A DNA stretch of 5,715 bases from positions 1 through 5,715 of the forward strand of contig CAKVKI010000173.1 in NCBI GenBank assembly GCA_934754975.1. Direction: 5' to 3'. The notes under the pieces are model-generated. The model did not search any database. It saw nothing but the letters and a program-made list of their open reading frames with translations, and was not told where the DNA came from. Shown here one piece after another: positions 1 to 5,265 of the stretch. The position numbers and the translations under genes are program-made. Source of the DNA: an uncultured Alistipes sp. (lineage in GTDB: Bacteria; Bacteroidota; Bacteroidia; Bacteroidales; Rikenellaceae). Each line of letters begins with the position of its first letter. Position 1 is the stretch's first letter.

Positions 1-332
1 CCGACGCCAATGCCATTCCGATCTCGCAGGCCGACGCCGAAGAGTCGATGGACGCCGCCGCCTGCATCGGCTGCGGCGCCTGCGCGGCAACCTGCAAGAA
101 CGGCTCGGCAATGCTCTTCGTCGCCGCCCGCGTATCGTCGCTCGCCAAACTGCCGCAGGGCCGTGTGGAGGGTGCGCGCCGCGCCAAGGCGATGGTCGCC
201 AAGATGGACGAACTGGGCTTCGGCAACTGCACCAACACGGGCGCCTGCCAGGCCGAGTGCCCCAAGTCGATTTCGATCGCGCACATCGCGCGGCTGAACC
301 GCGAGTTCCTCTCGGCCAAGTTCGAGGACTAA
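1..332 (+). CDS. sdhB: Succinate dehydrogenase/fumarate reductase iron-sulfur subunit, C-terminal part (5' truncated by window)
   Basis: This is the electron-transfer subunit of complex II (SdhB, also called FrdB). It passes electrons between the flavoprotein subunit and the membrane quinone site. In an anaerobic Bacteroidales it most likely works as fumarate reductase. Reading frame 3 is open from the window edge and gives 109 residues before TAA at 330-332. Visible residues 21-31 hold [11 protein letters not shown] (C-x2-C-x2-C-x3-C), and residues 76-86 hold [11 protein letters not shown] followed by PK (C-x5-C-x3-C). By family knowledge these bind the [4Fe-4S] and [3Fe-4S] clusters. The fourth cysteine of the first motif is followed by K rather than the common P, as I would expect for the Bacteroidetes type. 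The N-terminal [2Fe-2S] domain lies outside the window; the full protein is usually about 230-250 aa. The flavoprotein and cytochrome b genes are expected upstream. A terminator follows directly, so this is the last gene of its operon. Confidence 0.95.
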   Translation, partial: DANAIPISQADAEESMDAAACIGCGACAATCKNGSAMLFVAARVSSLAKLPQGRVEGARRAKAMVAKMDELGFGNCTNTGACQAECPKSISIAHIARLNREFLSAKFED

Positions 333-353
333 GATAACAACGGAATGATCCGG

Positions 354-386
354 AAAATGGCGGGCACTAAGTTCCCGCCATTTTTT
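354..386 (+). terminator. Rho-independent terminator after the iron-sulfur subunit gene
   Basis: An 11-bp perfect stem (354-364 with 374-384, core ATGGCGGG/CCCGCCAT) encloses a 9-nt loop and runs into a T6 stretch at 381-386. It lies 22 nt after the stop codon, the position expected for the end of the complex II operon. Confidence 0.9.
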
Positions 387-479
387 ATAGCCGTCGATGT
401 GCGCAGGCGCACGACGCAGACAATCCCCAGCCCCTTTAAGAGGCAGGCGTTCGTATAACATATTAACAATCTTGCCGCC

Positions 480-525
480 CCGTTTCCGGACCTGGCTTTC
501 AGGCAGCGTTCCGGGACCAGAACGG
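480..525 (+). other. Possible structured RNA element in the spacer 387-626
   Basis: Three nested complementary blocks can be drawn by eye: CCGTT 480-484 with AACGG 521-525, CCGGA 486-490 with TCCGG 510-514, and CCTG 491-494 with CAGG 500-503. A second hairpin is possible at 392-416 (CGTC + GTGCGC with GCGCAC + GACG, with a 3-nt bulge). No T-run follows either one, so they are not terminators. The rest of the 387-626 spacer shows no credible gene and no consensus promoter. The nearest promoter match is TTTC at 558-561, 20 nt, then TATTGTTC at 582-589, which is poor. GC-rich DNA folds easily, so this may have no function. Confidence 0.25.
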
Positions 526-626
526 TGGATACTGAAAAAATGCTAATCCCGCTTTTCTTTCGCATAGCCCCGTGACAACGGTATTGTTCTTGCGACGAAG
601 AGCGAAACACCAAAACGGAAAATAAC

Positions 627-845
627 ATGGATAAAGTGGAATTTCCAACCGACCGCACCGTCATCTCCACGGAGAACAACGGATTCGCAGGGAGCGAGCG
701 CGACGAAACGCTGATCGACGAGAACCTGCTGGAGACCGAAATCCCGCTCGACGACCGGATTCCGGACGCAGCGCACGAGGATGCAGAGAACGACCGTCCC
801 GTTTACGACGAGGAGGGCTACCGAAACGATCCGGGCGGAGAGTAG
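627..845 (+). CDS. Small highly acidic hypothetical protein (72 aa)
   Basis: I do not recognise this protein. It runs from ATG 627 to TAG 843-845. 23 of the 72 residues are D or E against 6 K/R, a net charge near -17. It has no cysteine, signal peptide or membrane segment, and the C-terminal half is rich in D, E, P and N, which suggests a soluble, largely disordered protein. Third codon positions are GC-rich, like the neighbouring real genes, which supports coding. No Shine-Dalgarno is seen, only an A-rich stretch (GAAAATAAC) before the ATG, which is normal in Bacteroidetes. The gene stands alone between the terminated complex II operon and the convergent sigma-factor operon. It has no clear promoter. 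The reverse strand is also open across it, but that protein is cysteine-rich and improbable. The main alternative is a chance open frame. Confidence 0.55.
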   Translation: MDKVEFPTDRTVISTENNGFAGSERDETLIDENLLETEIPLDDRIPDAAHEDAENDRPVYDEEGYRNDPGGE

Positions 846-849
846 TAAT

Positions 850-875
850 AAATACCGGAAGCAATTCCGATATTT
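850..875. terminator. Weak hairpin after the acidic small gene, possible terminator
   Basis: AAATA-C-CGGAA (850-860) pairs with TTCCG-A-TATTT (865-875) around a GCAA tetraloop. There are 10 pairs and one mismatch (C855/A870), which becomes a T-G wobble if read on the minus strand. It begins 5 nt after the stop codon of the small gene. The T-run is short and lies inside the stem, so termination would be weak. Confidence 0.35.
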
Positions 876-933
876 CGTCCGCAACAGTGCAGACACCGAC
901 CGTACAAAAGCACGGAACCGGCACTGAAAACCG

Positions 934-965
934 AAAAAAAACGCAGAAGCCGCGCCGGCTTCCGC
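934..965 (-). terminator. Minus-strand intrinsic terminator with T8 tail
   Basis: Read on the minus strand, a GC-rich hairpin (GAAGCCG 946-952 with CGGCTTC 956-962, 3-nt loop; two more pairs, 943-944 with 964-965, beyond a mismatch) is followed within 4 nt by eight T residues, seen as A8 at 934-941 on the given strand. It works only leftward. It would stop read-through from the sigma-factor operon after the hairpin at 1051-1081, or end a separate short transcript from 966-1050. Confidence 0.7.
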
Positions 966-1050
966 AGGATTTGCATGTTGCAAAATGCCGCTCATCGGAC
1001 AGCAACAAGCCTCGTCCATACAACGCCGAATTCCGGCGCAGAGTAGAGAA

Positions 1051-1081
1051 TAAATGCGCCGCGGAATCCGCGGCGCATTTA
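1051..1081. terminator. 14-bp hairpin between convergent genes, probable bidirectional terminator
   Basis: TAAATGCGCCGCGG (1051-1064) pairs perfectly with CCGCGGCGCATTTA (1068-1081) across a 3-nt AAT loop. Both ends of the stem are A/T-rich, so each strand ends the stem with TTTA and a short T-rich tail (ACTTTTC rightward, TTCTC leftward). It lies 54 nt beyond the stop codon of the DUF4252 gene and is the first strong stop for the sigma-factor operon. Between the sites at 845 and 1136 I see no credible gene; the open frames there run straight through these hairpins. Confidence 0.7.
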
Positions 1082-1135
1082 CTTTTCATACCGGCGACTG
1101 CCTGAAAAAGCCGCCCCTGTTTCCGAATCCGCGCC

Positions 1136-1615
1136 TTATTTCGGGCGTATCGACGAAAGGCGGGCGACCTGCCGGAGATCGAACACCCCGAAGATATTCA
1201 CCACGACCGTCTCCTTTGCGCCGTAAGTTATCATCACCAGTTCCGATTTGACCGACAGCGCGGTTTCGCGGATATAGAACTTCGTGGTCTGCCCGTTTTC
1301 CGAGCCGGAAGTGACGGGCTGAAACTTCCGGTCGGCGGCAACGGCGGCCTCGGCATCCCTGACGAACTGCCCGCTATCACCCTCTTTCAGGGCGATGATG
1401 CGGATATACTGAATATCCTTCAGCAGTACGGCAAGCCCTTTGTCGCCCCGTTCCGCGGCCTGACGGCTCATCAACTGCATCATCTTCTGCTCCAACTGCA
1501 CGCTCGTAAATCCGTCGGCGGCGGCATAACGGCTGAAAAAGTCGTTTACAGAATTGCTCTGGGCCGCGGCCAGCTGCGGAAGGAGCAGAATCAAGATCAA
1601 TAATAGTCGTTTCAT
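1136..1615 (-). CDS. DUF4252 domain-containing secreted protein
   Basis: A 159-aa protein with a type I signal peptide (residues 1-19, MKRLLLILILLL then PQLAAAQ, cut probably after AAAQ). There is no lipobox cysteine, so it is probably periplasmic or outer-membrane associated rather than a lipoprotein. The mature part fits DUF4252, a Bacteroidetes family of about 160 aa: an N-terminal 'DFFSRYAAADGFTSVQL' stretch, a central 'IQYIRIIAL' strand, then 'KFYIRETALSVKSELVMITYG' and the closing 'GVFDLRQVARLSS'. The molecular function of the family is unknown; in related genomes it is typically encoded beside ECF sigma factors. The start at 1615 is chosen over an in-frame ATG at 1684 because it begins directly with the signal peptide, and the longer version would overlap the upstream gene. 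It is the last gene of the operon, 16 nt after the barrel gene. Confidence 0.9.
   Translation of the reverse strand: MKRLLLILILLLPQLAAAQSNSVNDFFSRYAAADGFTSVQLEQKMMQLMSRQAAERGDKGLAVLLKDIQYIRIIALKEGDSGQFVRDAEAAVAADRKFQPVTSGSENGQTTKFYIRETALSVKSELVMITYGAKETVVVNIFGVFDLRQVARLSSIRPK
1557..1615 (-). repeat. Repeated signal-peptide segment, copy in the DUF4252 gene
   Basis: These 59 nt align without gaps to 2476-2534 with 9 mismatches by eye (about 85% identity), including a shared run of 18 nt. Both copies begin at the ATG and encode a 20-residue signal peptide differing at one residue (PQLAAAQ against PQLLAAQ). Similarity stops at the mature proteins, which are unrelated. Confidence 0.8.
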
Positions 1616-1631
1616 GTCCGTTCGTATTTGG

Positions 1632-2534
1632 TTACATGAGCAGCGAGATGCCGAAACTGAACGTATGACACTCCGGTCCCGCATGCTTTTTGAACAGCGG
1701 GGTTACGCCGTAGCTGGCGAAAATACCGATGCCGTAATAGGAAACCGTTCCTCCCACCCCGAACTGATAAGTTCTCAGTCCCGACAGTTCGTACTCCACG
1801 CGCGGTTTCTTGTGGAGCGACGTCAGCTCTATTCCGAAATCGGAGTAGGCGATGACCGACGCCTGAAAATGCTTGAACGGCTTGTAGATAAGCCGGAGCG
1901 GAATCCCCAGCGACGAAGTGACGAATTTCGATTTGTCGGCGGGTTCGTCCAGCGCTACGGGCAGCAGGCGGCCTTTTTCGTATCCCAGACGAATTCCCGC
2001 ATCCGCAAGCCGGTAGTTGTCGAAGGCGAACCGCAGATCGGTGGCGAAGTAGAGCGTCCGGCTCTTATTCAGCGCAACCTGCACCTGCATCACCGAGGCG
2101 GCGCAATGGACCGAAGCACCCAGTTTCTGATCCAGAAATCCCTTCTCTTCGGGGGCATAGCCGCCGTAATCGACGCCGACGAGCTTTGTAAAGCCGAATT
2201 CACCGCTGTTAAAAAAGTAGAGTTTCACACGCCCGGACTTCATTACCAGGTCCGCTTCCGAATCCGTTTCCGCTTCCGGCGCACGGCCCAGCGTCAGCCC
2301 GAAACCGGCCACTTCGAGTACCACATTCCCCTCGTTTCCGCCTCCGCGCAGCGCCATCAGGTCGCCGCCCATCGCATCGAGCCGCCGCAGGGAGTCGATC
2401 CCGAGCGAATCGCGGTCCATGGTTTCGATGGTATATTCACGCCCGGCACGCCGGTCGGCCAATGCCCGGTCGGCACTCTGCGCGGCGAGCAACTGCGGAA
2501 GGAGCAGAATCAGAATCAACAATAATCGTTTCAT
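1632..2534 (-). CDS. Outer-membrane beta-barrel protein, paralog 2 of a tandem pair
   Basis: A 300-aa protein that I place in the Bacteroidetes outer-membrane beta-barrel class (PorT-like, OMP_b-brl_2). It has a signal peptide (residues 1-19, ends LLAAQ). A charged N-terminal segment (36-62, 'IETMDRDSLGIDSLRRLDAM') precedes alternating amphipathic strands from about residue 70 ('VVLEVAGFGLTLG') to the C-terminus ('ECHTFSFGISLLM'). 'TSSLGIPLRLIYKPFKHFQASVIAYSDF' and 'YQFGVGGTVSYYGIGIFASYGVTPLF' have the alternating pattern of membrane strands. By eye about half of the mature residues match the upstream neighbour's product, so the two arose by tandem duplication; this copy has extra residues near 87-98 (EAETDSEADL). 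It probably sits in the outer membrane; ligand or function unknown. It lies 23 nt after the upstream gene. Confidence 0.88.
   Translation of the reverse strand: MKRLLLILILLLPQLLAAQSADRALADRRAGREYTIETMDRDSLGIDSLRRLDAMGGDLMALRGGGNEGNVVLEVAGFGLTLGRAPEAETDSEADLVMKSGRVKLYFFNSGEFGFTKLVGVDYGGYAPEEKGFLDQKLGASVHCAASVMQVQVALNKSRTLYFATDLRFAFDNYRLADAGIRLGYEKGRLLPVALDEPADKSKFVTSSLGIPLRLIYKPFKHFQASVIAYSDFGIELTSLHKKPRVEYELSGLRTYQFGVGGTVSYYGIGIFASYGVTPLFKKHAGPECHTFSFGISLLM
2476..2534 (-). repeat. Repeated signal-peptide segment, copy in the barrel paralog 2 gene
   Basis: Partner of 1557-1615, 919 nt away in the same orientation. The best-conserved part is the first 42 nt of the gene plus the hydrophobic core. 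Upstream of both ATGs the sequences differ, so the repeat starts at the coding start. Confidence 0.8.
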
Positions 2535-2557
2535 AATCGACAGGTATTAGATTGCAA

Positions 2558-3496
2558 TCAAAGCATGAGTCCTACACCGAACGAGAAGGCATGGCAGTCG
2601 GGGCCCATATTCTGTTTAAACAGCGGAGTCACGCCGTAACGGGTGAAGAAACCGAAACCGCGATAACTAACACTGATACCGACCCCGAACTGATAGGCCC
2701 GGAACCCCGACAGGCTGTTTTTCTCCTTCGGTTTCTTATAAATCGCATCGGCTCCCAAGAGAAAATCGGAATAAGCGACGGCCGTAATCTGGAGATGCTT
2801 CACCGGACTGTAAGTCAGCCGGACGGGAATGCCGAGCGAGGAGGTGACGGCTTTCGATTTGCCGGCGGGTTCGTCCAGCGTAACCGGAACGATACGTCCT
2901 CCGTCGTTGCCGAGCGTGATCGTATTATCGGAGAGCCTGTAATTATCGAGCGTGTACTGCAGGCCGAGACCGAGGCTGAGCGACCGGCTCCGGTTGAGCG
3001 CCAGCCGAATCTGCACCGCAGAGAAACTGAAGTGGAACGAAGGCCCCAGCCGCTGATCCAGAAAACCTTTTTCCCCGGACGCATACCCCGAATAATCGAC
3101 GCCGACCAATTGCGTGAATCCCAATTCGACACTGCTGAACGCGTTGAACCAGACCCGGGGCTTTTTCAGCTCCATTTGCTGCATCGGCGTATGTCCCAGC
3201 GTAAGCCCGAAACCCGCCACTTCGAGAATCATGTTGCCGTCCCTGCCGCCGTCGTGCAGCCGGATCAGGTCGCTGTCCATCGTATCGATCCGCCGGAGCG
3301 TATCGATCCCCGTCGAATCGCGGTTCACGGTCTCGATGGCCACCGGTTTGCCGTCGGCCCGGTGGAAACAGGCGGAATCGGCCTTCTGCGGCGGGCAGGT
3401 TTCCTGCGCAGGCGCAAGCGAGACGAACAGCTGCGCAGCAGCAGGCGAAATTACCAGCAGGAGCAGCGCTCCCGTACAAACAAACAGTTTTTTCAT
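2558..3496 (-). CDS. Outer-membrane beta-barrel protein, paralog 1 of a tandem pair
   Basis: A 312-aa protein with a signal peptide (MKKLFVCTGALLLLVIS, then PAAAQ, cut near residue 22). A linker with two cysteines (residues 34 and 43) follows, then a segment (54-80, 'IETVNRDSTGIDTLRRIDTM') shared with its downstream paralog. From about residue 89 a series of predicted transmembrane strands ends in 'CHAFSFGVGLML'. The motif 'GFTQLVGVDYSGYASGEKGFLDQRLG' is nearly the same in both copies, as are 'LDEPAGKSKAVTSSLGIP' and 'YGVTPLFKQ'. The protein is assigned to the PorT/OMP_b-brl_2 type of Bacteroidetes outer-membrane proteins on strand pattern and context; no enzyme motif is visible. Its signal peptide differs from that of the paralog. 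It is the first structural gene after the sigma/anti-sigma pair, 12 nt downstream, and is probably a product or sensor of that regulon. Confidence 0.88.
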   Translation of the reverse strand: MKKLFVCTGALLLLVISPAAAQLFVSLAPAQETCPPQKADSACFHRADGKPVAIETVNRDSTGIDTLRRIDTMDSDLIRLHDGGRDGNMILEVAGFGLTLGHTPMQQMELKKPRVWFNAFSSVELGFTQLVGVDYSGYASGEKGFLDQRLGPSFHFSFSAVQIRLALNRSRSLSLGLGLQYTLDNYRLSDNTITLGNDGGRIVPVTLDEPAGKSKAVTSSLGIPVRLTYSPVKHLQITAVAYSDFLLGADAIYKKPKEKNSLSGFRAYQFGVGISVSYRGFGFFTRYGVTPLFKQNMGPDCHAFSFGVGLML

Positions 3497-3508
3497 GTCA
3501 GTATCGTT

Positions 3509-4006
3509 TTATTCGTTTATTATCAGTTCATCCACCATACGGACCTGGTCGTTGAAATCCGAAAGTCCCTGCAGATAAACCGTCGCCTGCATGGCTACCT
3601 CCTTGTCGTAAATCGCCACTCCGTCGATGTAACAATAGGGTTTGCGCAGATATTCGGCATAGAAAAACAAGCCGAGGGCCACCATCGCGGCGGCGGCCAC
3701 GCCCCAGAGGGGGCGCAGTTTCCGGCCGATCCCCGCCCCGCGTCCGGCCGCGGAGCGCGTTTCATAGCGGCGCATCCCTTCCGCCGGACGGACAGACGGA
3801 CAGGCTCCCGCTTTGCCCTCTCCGGGATACCGCTCTTCGGCCAAAGCGTCCAATCCGCCGAACATCGTCCGCGCATAACGCAGGGATGCGGGAATCTCAT
3901 CCACATATCGGAAATAGTCGCGCAGTTCGCGCTCCTCGGCCTCGGTCGTCTGTGCGTCGAAATAGCGCTCCAGCAGCCGCTCAATTCTTTCGTCCTGCTC
4001 TTTCAT
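3509..4006 (-). CDS. Single-pass membrane protein, probable anti-sigma factor
   Basis: A 165-aa protein. Its N-terminal cytoplasmic part (1-95) opens with 'RIERLLERYFDAQTTEAEERELRDYF', the helical pattern usual in Bacteroidetes anti-sigma-like proteins. One transmembrane helix (about 99-117, 'LWGVAAAAMVALGLFFYA') is followed by a short periplasmic tail (121-165, 'CYIDGVAIYDKEVAMQATVYL'). There is no CHCC zinc-finger motif, so it is not of the classical ZAS type. The gene starts inside the end of the sigma-factor gene (26-nt overlap), which suggests translational coupling and balanced amounts of the two proteins. The inferred role is to hold the sigma factor at the inner membrane until an envelope signal arrives. 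Family assignment rests on architecture and position more than on a specific motif. Confidence 0.75.
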   Translation of the reverse strand: MKEQDERIERLLERYFDAQTTEAEERELRDYFRYVDEIPASLRYARTMFGGLDALAEERYPGEGKAGACPSVRPAEGMRRYETRSAAGRGAGIGRKLRPLWGVAAAAMVALGLFFYAEYLRKPYCYIDGVAIYDKEVAMQATVYLQGLSDFNDQVRMVDELIINE

Positions 4007-4499
4007 CGTCCATCATTTTTTTCAGTATCTCTCTCAATCCGTTACGGGCGCGGGAGAGGATTACGCGCACCTGCGCTTCGTCGCACGCCGCTATTTCGGC
4101 GATTTCGCGGGTCGGATACCCCTCGATATCCTTCAGGTGAAGCACCTCGCGCTGCCGTTCGGGGAGTCCGGCCATCGCCCGGCGCACCAGATCACGCGCC
4201 TCCCAGCCCTCCGCATCGCCCGTGGTCGAACGTTCGGCCCACCCCGCGACCGCATTGTCGCGCCGCTCACCGGCCTGCCGCCGGCGAAACCGGTCATAAC
4301 AGCAGTTCCGCACGGCTACCATCACGAAGGAAGCGACATCGCGGCAGCCGTCGAGCCGGTCGCGCTCCCTCCACAGCCGCTCCAACAGGTCGTGCGTCAC
4401 ATCTTCCGCTTCGTCGGCGCAGAGCAGCAGACTCTGCGCGTAGCGGAACATACGATCGCGCAACGGCACGACATATCGGGTAAATTCGAATTCCTTCAT
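3981..4499 (-). CDS. ECF-type RNA polymerase sigma factor (sigma-70 family)
   Basis: A 172-aa protein with the two-domain ECF layout. Region 2 is about residues 13-75 ('RDRMFRYAQSLLLCADEAEDVTHDLLERLWRER', then 'VASFVMVAVRNCCYDRFRRR'); region 4 is about 105-160 ('LPERQREVLHLKDIEGYPTREIAEI' and 'VRVILSRARNGLREIL', the helix-turn-helix for -35 recognition). Region 3 and the 1.1 domain are absent, as in ECF factors. I chose the ATG at 4499 because 'MKEFEFTRYVVPLRDRMF' is a normal ECF N-terminus; in-frame ATGs at 4538 and 4574 would add atypical residues. It is the first gene of a five-gene operon with a probable anti-sigma factor, two barrels and DUF4252. Autoregulation is usual for such factors, but I cannot point to its promoter: the best house-keeping -7 match is GATATTTG (4554 to 4547), with no correctly spaced -33 element. 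Confidence 0.95.
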   Translation of the reverse strand: MKEFEFTRYVVPLRDRMFRYAQSLLLCADEAEDVTHDLLERLWRERDRLDGCRDVASFVMVAVRNCCYDRFRRRQAGERRDNAVAGWAERSTTGDAEGWEARDLVRRAMAGLPERQREVLHLKDIEGYPTREIAEIAACDEAQVRVILSRARNGLREILKKMMDDERAGRKN

Positions 4500-4620
4500 T
4501 GTATCTGTAAGACGAAACTGACGGGCTAAACGCAACATCGAATCATCAAATATCGCAATTTTTTCCCGCAACACCTCCTTTCTTCCGCAGCAACCGGTGA
4601 TTCTATATTATAGGTATCTG

Positions 4621-4650
4621 AAAAAAAATCGCATTTTTTGAAAAAAATAT
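4621..4650. promoter_or_regulatory. Phased A/T tracts in the divergent intergenic region
   Basis: A8 (4621-4628), T6 (4634-4639) and A7 (4641-4647) lie roughly one helical turn apart, just upstream of the promoter of the PspC operon. Such tracts tend to bend DNA and may act like an UP element. A short palindrome CTATA-T-TATAG lies at 4603-4613. The whole 4500-4748 gap separates the divergent sigma-factor and PspC operons and holds no gene. Confidence 0.4.
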
Positions 4651-4705
4651 AGTACTTTGTATTGCATAATACTAAAAACTGTATTATATTTGCAATACCA
4701 AAGTA
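4650..4705. promoter_or_regulatory. Nested palindromes over the PspC-padR promoter, candidate PadR operator
   Basis: Palindrome 1 (4650-4674) has TAGTA/TACTA ends and an imperfect interior, centred at 4662. Palindrome 2 (4681-4698) is GTATT-8 nt-AATAC. They also form one long imperfect inverted repeat: 4653-4672 (TACTTTG, TATTGC, ATAATAC) against 4681-4705 (GTATTAT, GCAATA, CAAAGTA), with an 8-nt spacer and small insertions in the right arm. Palindrome 1 is centred on the -33 element and palindrome 2 covers the -7 element, so a bound dimer would block RNA polymerase. A PadR gene lies third in the operon, and PadR proteins commonly bind dyads in their own promoters. The sequence symmetry is seen directly; the identity of the regulator is inferred. 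Confidence 0.65.
4661..4692 (+). promoter_or_regulatory. Bacteroidetes house-keeping promoter of the PspC-PspC-padR operon
   Basis: The -7 element TATATTTG (4685-4692) matches the Bacteroidetes consensus TAnnTTTG exactly. ATTG at 4661-4664 supplies the -33 TTG element with a 20-nt spacer, within the usual 19-21. Transcription should start near 4698-4701, leaving a leader of about 50 nt before the ATG at 4749. No Shine-Dalgarno is present in that leader. Confidence 0.8.
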
Positions 4706-4748
4706 GTAGTAACCCGGAAATATTAACCCTAAATCAGCTTCTACGACT

Positions 4749-5261
4749 ATGAAAGAGACAGTAAATGTAAACATCGGTTCGCAGGCCTTCACCCTCGACG
4801 AGGACGCCTACCGCGTACTGAGAAACTATCTCGAAGATATCCGCAGCCGCCTGCCCGAATACGACACCGAGACCATGGGCGACATCGAATCGCGCATCGC
4901 CGAGATTTTCCGCGAGATCGTCTCTTCTCCGATGCGGGTCATCACCCTCGATACGGTCCGCGAGACCATGAACCGCATGGGATCGCCCTCCGACTTCGGT
5001 GAACGCCGCGGCAGCGCCCCGCAGGAGGAACAGTCCGAACCGGAACCCCGCAAACTGTTCCGCTCGCGCACGGACCGTTCGATCGCCGGCATCTGCGGCG
5101 GACTGGCCGAGTTTTTCCATGTCGATGCGACCGTCCTGCGCCTCATCACCCTGTTCCTGATACTTTTCGGCGGCCTTTCGATCTGGGCCTACATCATCCT
5201 CTGGATCGTCATCCCGGAAGAACCCGCCCGCAAATTCAATATTCACAACAAAAACCGATAA
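4749..5261 (+). CDS. PspC domain-containing protein with Bacteroidetes N-terminal domain (170 aa)
   Basis: Residues 1-85 form a soluble domain typical of Bacteroidetes PspC proteins ('VNVNIGSQAFTLDEDAYRVLRNYLEDIRSRL', then 'DIESRIAEIFREI' and 'VITLDTVRETMNRMGSPSDF'). An acidic linker (88-100) leads to a PspC domain (101-160) with 'IAGICGGLAEFFHVD' and one membrane helix (about 129-156, 'LILFGGLSIWAYIILWIVIP'). The protein ends ten residues later, so it lacks the extra C-terminal membrane segments and tail I would expect in longer relatives. PspC-type proteins sit in the inner membrane and, in phage-shock systems, help sense envelope stress; whether this one does so is inferred. It is the first gene after the promoter at 4661-4692, with a second PspC gene 4 nt downstream and padR after that. 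Confidence 0.92.
   Translation: MKETVNVNIGSQAFTLDEDAYRVLRNYLEDIRSRLPEYDTETMGDIESRIAEIFREIVSSPMRVITLDTVRETMNRMGSPSDFGERRGSAPQEEQSEPEPRKLFRSRTDRSIAGICGGLAEFFHVDATVLRLITLFLILFGGLSIWAYIILWIVIPEEPARKFNIHNKNR
5160..5204 (+). repeat. Direct repeat within the PspC domain, copy 1
   Basis: 45 nt encoding 'ILFGGLSIWAYIILW' match 5392-5436 with a single difference (C5188 against T5420). A second exact match of 19 nt (5092-5110 and 5324-5342) has the same 232-nt offset, so the whole PspC domain is duplicated without indels between these blocks. Confidence 0.9.
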
Positions 5262-5265
5262 AACC

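Noticed and set aside
401..525. A tRNA-like element suggested by GTTCGTATAAC and nearby stems
   Set aside because: No acceptor stem, anticodon arm or proper T-loop could be matched on either strand.
543..1019. A 158-codon minus-strand open frame opposite the small acidic gene
   Set aside because: It runs through the T8 terminator at 934-965, has an unlikely composition (clustered cysteines) and resembles no family I know.
887..1105. A 72-codon + strand open frame in the convergent intergenic region
   Set aside because: It spans both terminator hairpins and its translation looks random.
1616..1684. N-terminal extension of the DUF4252 protein to the ATG at 1684
   Set aside because: It would place 23 residues before a clear signal peptide and overlap the upstream gene.
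1554..2525. A 323-codon + strand open frame opposite the second barrel gene
   Set aside because: It mirrors the minus-strand gene and has no domain, signal or plausible start context.
2552..4483. A 643-codon open frame on the + strand, antisense to the barrel, anti-sigma and sigma genes
   Set aside because: It is a product of GC-rich codon bias. Its translation is rich in R, H, P and Q with no domain, whereas the minus-strand genes have signal peptides, recognisable families and operon spacing.
4547..4554. GATATTTG on the minus strand as the promoter of the sigma-factor operon
   Set aside because: It has one mismatch to TAnnTTTG, and the only upstream TTG is about 14 nt away, too close for the Bacteroidetes spacing.
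4500..4574. N-terminal extension of the sigma factor to the ATG at 4574 or 4538
   Set aside because: The added residues do not fit ECF N-termini, and the start at 4499 gives the usual family length.
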